Assembly: GCA_019359725.1 (NCBI GenBank)
Contig: JAHHGR010000009.1
Span: forward strand, 1 to 64,000
Source: Aphanocapsa lilacina HA4352-LM1
GTDB lineage: Bacteria > Cyanobacteriota > Cyanobacteriia > Gloeobacterales > Gloeobacteraceae
Length of the DNA: 64,000 nt
Reading direction: 5' to 3'
Shown here: piece after piece, positions 60,167 to 64,000 of the stretch
Layout of the letters: each line of letters opens with the position of its first letter
How positions within the stretch are numbered: the stretch's first letter is position 1
Program-made: the position numbers and the translations under genes
The notes under the pieces: model-generated
The model's database searches: none
Told to the model about the DNA's origin: nothing
What the model saw: only the letters and a program-made list of their open reading frames with translations

Positions 60167-60352
60167 ATGCCTATGCCTTCTTCAGATTCTCCGACCGCCA
60201 ACGGTTTTGGCAAGCCCAGCACGGAAGTCCGACCCAAACCCGAACGCCGTCACTTCAGCGCCGAGTACAAGCTCAAGATTCTCGAAGAAACCGACAAAGC
60301 CACAGAACCCGGACCGATCGGCTCCATCCTCCGGCGCGGCGGCGATGACTAG
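60167..60352 (+). mobile_element. Truncated IS3-like transposase orfA remnant
   Basis: RRHFSAEYKLKILEETDKATEPGPIGSILRRGGDD*. Confidence 0.6.
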
Positions 60353-60402
60353 TCGAACGGTGGCGCAGCGGGTAAGGCACTTTGTTCTCAAAACCCTTCG
60401 GC

Positions 60403-61347
60403 TCAAGCCATCTCCAGTTCGCCCACCACCTCGAGGCGCTGGTGTTCGCCCAGCACGGCGAAGCGGTCGCCCAGGGCGTCGGCTACCGCCGGATCGATCC
60501 AGCCCAACTGGCGCAACAGATGAATGACCACCGGGTATTTGGCACGATCGGAGCCGTCGTAGACCTTGATGGCCAGTCCCATGCCCTGGCCCATGCGGCC
60601 GATGCACTGCACCCCCTCAGCACCGGCTTTGCTGACCAGCTCGCCGCCGCTCAACTGCATCAAGACCGTGTCGAAGCGGCCCTCGCCCGCCACCATCGCC
60701 GGCTCGCGGATCATCGCGCGCGCCAGGCATTCGAGTTCTGCCGATTCGCCCGAGGACAGTTGGGCGTAAAGCCAGGCCATCTGGGCCAGGGAGAACTGGT
60801 AGGTGGGCACACCGCAGTCGTCGCGCGCCTGGACCAGTTCGTCGAGCGGCATCGCGAGCAATTCGCACAGGGTCTTGGCGATGAGCAACTGCACCGGGTG
60901 ACGCCTATCCGCGTAGCGCTCGGTGGTCCAGGCGCGCCGCAGGCAAACGGCCAGCATGCCGGCGTGCTTGCCCGAACAGTTGTACTCAAGCGGGCTGGTG
61001 CGGCCCGGGGGCACCGGGCAGACAAGTAGCGCAGGGTCGAGTCCCATGCGCCACAGCACGTTGAAGGCGCGCCGGGCGTGGACGAGTTCGCCGCTGTGGG
61101 AGGAGCACAGCAGCGCCAAGTCGGCGTCGTCCATGGCGAAGGCCTGGTGGGCGCCGCTGCGCAGGACGGGTAGAGCCTGAAAGGGTTTGAGCGCCGAGCG
61201 GATGAAGGTGGTGGGCAGCTGGGCGTTGCCGCCGTGGGCGAGGGTGCGGCCGCGGTGATCGGCGACGACCGCTTCGCAGTAGTGGACGGATTCGATGAGG
61301 CCTTCGCGCAGCAGGCGCACCTCGATGCTGGGAATGTACAAGTTCAA
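60403..61347 (-). CDS. L-asparaginase II-type protein
   Basis: RLLREGLIESVHYCEAVVADHRGRTLAHGG, IRSALKPFQALP, LLCSSHSGE; start approximate. Confidence 0.8.
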   Translation of the reverse strand: MNLYIPSIEVRLLREGLIESVHYCEAVVADHRGRTLAHGGNAQLPTTFIRSALKPFQALPVLRSGAHQAFAMDDADLALLCSSHSGELVHARRAFNVLWRMGLDPALLVCPVPPGRTSPLEYNCSGKHAGMLAVCLRRAWTTERYADRRHPVQLLIAKTLCELLAMPLDELVQARDDCGVPTYQFSLAQMAWLYAQLSSGESAELECLARAMIREPAMVAGEGRFDTVLMQLSGGELVSKAGAEGVQCIGRMGQGMGLAIKVYDGSDRAKYPVVIHLLRQLGWIDPAVADALGDRFAVLGEHQRLEVVGELEMA

Positions 61348-61455
61348 CGTTCTCGCTCGGCTTGTCCAGTTTAGCGCGGCGCCAGCGGCGACCGACAGGC
61401 GGCTACAATATGCACCAGTAGCGGCGTCGGACCTGCCGAGGCATCGGAAATACAC

Positions 61456-62607
61456 GTGTCGAAGAAGCGGTTGTTGTGCTTGAGCAACGGTCACGGTGAA
61501 GATCTGATCGCCACCCGGATCGCCGAGGCTCTACTCGTCTACGACGTCGAGGTGCTCGCCCTGCCCATCGTCGGCGAAGGGCAGGCCTACCGCGCTCTAG
61601 ATATCGAGATTGTCGGTCCGACGCGCACGATGCCCTCGGGGGGGTTCATCTACATGGATGTGCGCGAGTTCTGGAAGGATCTGCGCGGCGGTCTCGGCAG
61701 GCTCACCCTCGAACAGTGGCGGACGTTGCGCAGACTGGCCCCCGGCTGCGATCTGGTCCTGGCGGTGGGCGACATCGTCGTCCTGGCCCTGGCCTATCTC
61801 ACGGGAGCGCCCTACGCCTTCGTGGGCACCGCCAAGTCCGACTACTACCTGCTGGGGTGGCCGAGCGACTACACGCCGCTGGAGCGCTGGCTGATGACCC
61901 GACGCACCTGTCTGGCCTCCTACGTGCGCGACCGGCTCACCGCTGAGAACCTCGCCCGCTGGGTGCCGCGGGCGACCTATCTGGGCAATCCGATGATGGA
62001 CCGGCTGGAGCCGACTACCACCCTGGCGGTACCCGAAGGAGCACTTGTGGTACTGCTGTTGCCGGGATCGCGCCCGCCGGAGGCCTATCGCAACCTGGCG
62101 CGCATGCTCGAAGTGGTCGAACGGCTGGGGGAGAGGCTGGATCGACCCATGCATGTGCTGTGCGCCCGGGCTGGCAGCCTGGAGGATGCGGGCATCGGCG
62201 TCCATCTGCCGGCGGGCTGGCAGATGGAAGGAGCGTTGTTGCGCCGGGCGGATCTGGCGGTGCACCTGGAGCGCGGGCGCTTCGCCGAGTGCCTGCACCG
62301 CGCCCATCTGGCCGTCGCCATGGCCGGGACAGCCACCGAGCAGTGCGTGGGGCTCGGCAAACCTGTCTTCACGATGCCCGGCGAGGGGCCGCAGTTTACC
62401 TATCGCTTTGCCGAGGCGCAAACGCGGCTTCTGGGCGAATCGGTACAGCTGGTGAGCGGTGGCCCCGAGCCGCTCGCCCGGCGCATCGGGCAGGTCATGG
62501 GCGACGCCAGGCTGTGCGAGCGCATCCGCCGCAACGGCATCGAGCGCATGGGCACTCCCGGAGCGGCGGATCGAATCGCCGAACACCTGATTAAACGCAT
62601 CGGCTGA
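61456..62607 (+). CDS. Lipid-A-disaccharide synthase-related protein
   Basis: LLCLSNGHGEDLIATRIAEAL, FVGTAKSDYYL, LPGSRPPEAYRNL; GTG start. Confidence 0.85.
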   Translation: MSKKRLLCLSNGHGEDLIATRIAEALLVYDVEVLALPIVGEGQAYRALDIEIVGPTRTMPSGGFIYMDVREFWKDLRGGLGRLTLEQWRTLRRLAPGCDLVLAVGDIVVLALAYLTGAPYAFVGTAKSDYYLLGWPSDYTPLERWLMTRRTCLASYVRDRLTAENLARWVPRATYLGNPMMDRLEPTTTLAVPEGALVVLLLPGSRPPEAYRNLARMLEVVERLGERLDRPMHVLCARAGSLEDAGIGVHLPAGWQMEGALLRRADLAVHLERGRFAECLHRAHLAVAMAGTATEQCVGLGKPVFTMPGEGPQFTYRFAEAQTRLLGESVQLVSGGPEPLARRIGQVMGDARLCERIRRNGIERMGTPGAADRIAEHLIKRIG

Positions 62608-62689
62608 GACCGCGGTTCCCTCCGAATGGAGGTGAACAATTGCGGCCCTTCCCTTAGACTGAAGCTTAACTTTTCTTTGGGTTGGGCTG

Positions 62690-64000
62690 GTGAAATTCCG
62701 GCGGCTGTTGTTCGTGGGCAGTGCTCTGCTGCTGCTTGTGGTCGTCTTGGGGTGGCTGGGAACCCTCTGGCTGGGGCCCGCGGCCCTTGCCCAGGCGGAA
62801 GTACAGCTCAGCCGCACCCTGCAGACTCCGGTGCGCCTGGGTCGATTGCAGACGCTTTTGCCCTGGCGGATCGCCGTGGGTCCGGTGAGCGTCGCCTCAT
62901 CCAAGCAGCCGGACTTGCTCGAAGCGCCGAGCGCCAGCGTCGGGTTCAATTTATTGCGCTTTGCCTTCGGCCAGGGTCTCGATGCGCGCATCCGCTTCGA
63001 GAAGCCGGTGCTGCGGCTCAGGCGCGACGCGCAGGGCCGCTTCAACCTGCCCCCCTTTGCCGCAAGCGAGAACCAGAGCGGCGGCACCATCGACAAGCTG
63101 CTGAGCCGGGTGGAAATCGACGATGCGACGTTCGTCTACGACGACCGGGTGCTGGGGGGCAAGAGCCTCACGCTCACAGGCATCGACGTGCTGGCCGATA
63201 TTGGCCCCACAGGAGCCGCCTACACGCTCAATGCGCCCTTTGGGCGCGGCGAGGTGCAAGCCGAGGGCAATAGCGATCTCGACGACTTCGACACCACGAT
63301 CGACGCCCGGCTGCGCAATATCCCGGTGGCGACGGCGGCGGTGCCGCTCAACCTGGGCGATCTGTCGGTGCGCCGGGGAACCGCCGAAGGGTCGGTGCAA
63401 CTGCAGCTCAAAAACGGAGTCTTCGCCGCGAGCGGACCGCTCAGGCTCACCGGAGGCGAACTGCTGTTGAGGCCCTATCGCGCGCCCCTCACCAACCTCG
63501 ATGTCGCAGCAAAGCTCGCCTGGCCGAAGCTCAACCTGGAGCGCATCGAGGGGCGGCTCGCCGGATCGCGCGTGAGCGGCACCGGGGCGTTCAACCTCCC
63601 CGAAGAGCTGGGCCTCGATCTCATTGTCGCCGGTCCGCTGGAGCAACTGGTGCCGGCCTTGACCTCACCGCCGGTGCCAGTGCGCGGAGTGACGCGCACC
63701 GCGCTGCAGGCGCGCATTCCGCTGGCAAGACCCGACAGGCTCACAGCCACCGCCCGGGTGCGCGCCCAGACCCCTGTGCAGGTCGATCGATTGTTGGTGA
63801 ATAACTTACAGACCGAGCAGCGTCTCGCGAATTTGCGGCTGAGTGGCCCCTTTCGCTTCGAGATCGCCCGTGGGCAGGTGACGGGCCGCACGGATCTGAA
63901 CTTTGCTCCCGGGGTGCAGGCGCAGGTCAATATCGCGGCCGATGGCCAAGCGGTGGTGCCGGAGGAGATTCTGGCGCGCTACGACGCCCAGCTGCCGGTG
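62690..64000 (+). CDS. TamB/DUF490-like large envelope protein (runs off the window)
   Basis: GTG start; VKFRRLLFVGSALLLLVVVLGWLGTLWLGP TM anchor then repetitive beta-rich AsmA/TamB-like sequence; missing as one ORF from the supplied track. Confidence 0.7.
   Translation, partial: MKFRRLLFVGSALLLLVVVLGWLGTLWLGPAALAQAEVQLSRTLQTPVRLGRLQTLLPWRIAVGPVSVASSKQPDLLEAPSASVGFNLLRFAFGQGLDARIRFEKPVLRLRRDAQGRFNLPPFAASENQSGGTIDKLLSRVEIDDATFVYDDRVLGGKSLTLTGIDVLADIGPTGAAYTLNAPFGRGEVQAEGNSDLDDFDTTIDARLRNIPVATAAVPLNLGDLSVRRGTAEGSVQLQLKNGVFAASGPLRLTGGELLLRPYRAPLTNLDVAAKLAWPKLNLERIEGRLAGSRVSGTGAFNLPEELGLDLIVAGPLEQLVPALTSPPVPVRGVTRTALQARIPLARPDRLTATARVRAQTPVQVDRLLVNNLQTEQRLANLRLSGPFRFEIARGQVTGRTDLNFAPGVQAQVNIAADGQAVVPEEILARYDAQLPV

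Overview
High-GC, gene-dense bacterial chromosome window. It looks cyanobacterial and possibly Gloeobacter-like: Prk homologue, FutABC-type iron uptake, RNase J, cyanobacterial-type ArsC and LpxB-related protein (inference, no database search run). Most of it is housekeeping: era, frmA/frmB, priA, rpiA, corA, topA-like, rnj, dapA-asd, rlmN, rpoB, hslO and a TamB-like gene running off the right edge. Main discovery candidate: a two-gene cassette at 31059-32150 (- strand) with a SAM-dependent tetrapyrrole-methylase-fold protein that resembles borosin peptide-backbone alpha-N-methyltransferases, followed 51 bp later by a 78-aa protein with a helical leader and a hydrophobic C-terminus (LPAFLIVAVIVPNGPF). 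This looks like a split borosin RiPP system, with a divergent PAS-type hybrid histidine kinase across a short intergenic region that contains inverted repeats. Second theme: an arsenic/phosphate island at about 8.4-21.2 kb. It has PhoX, ArsB, ArsI, two ArsR, a truncated aquaporin, ArsC, ArsH, a DSP, then three tandem PstS-like proteins and a fourth zinc-ribbon PstS-like protein. The first PstS copy is a frameshifted chimera sharing an ~805-bp identical tract with the third. Upstream regions divide into ArsR-like (ATCAA-N6-TTGAW) and Pho-box-like (8-3-8) motifs. Third theme: decay scars, including a truncated histidine kinase joined to an unrelated gene tail, a truncated ABC transmembrane domain, IS256- and IS3-like remnants, a MITE-like 82-bp element and an NmrA tail. 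No tRNA, rRNA or CRISPR array was recognised.
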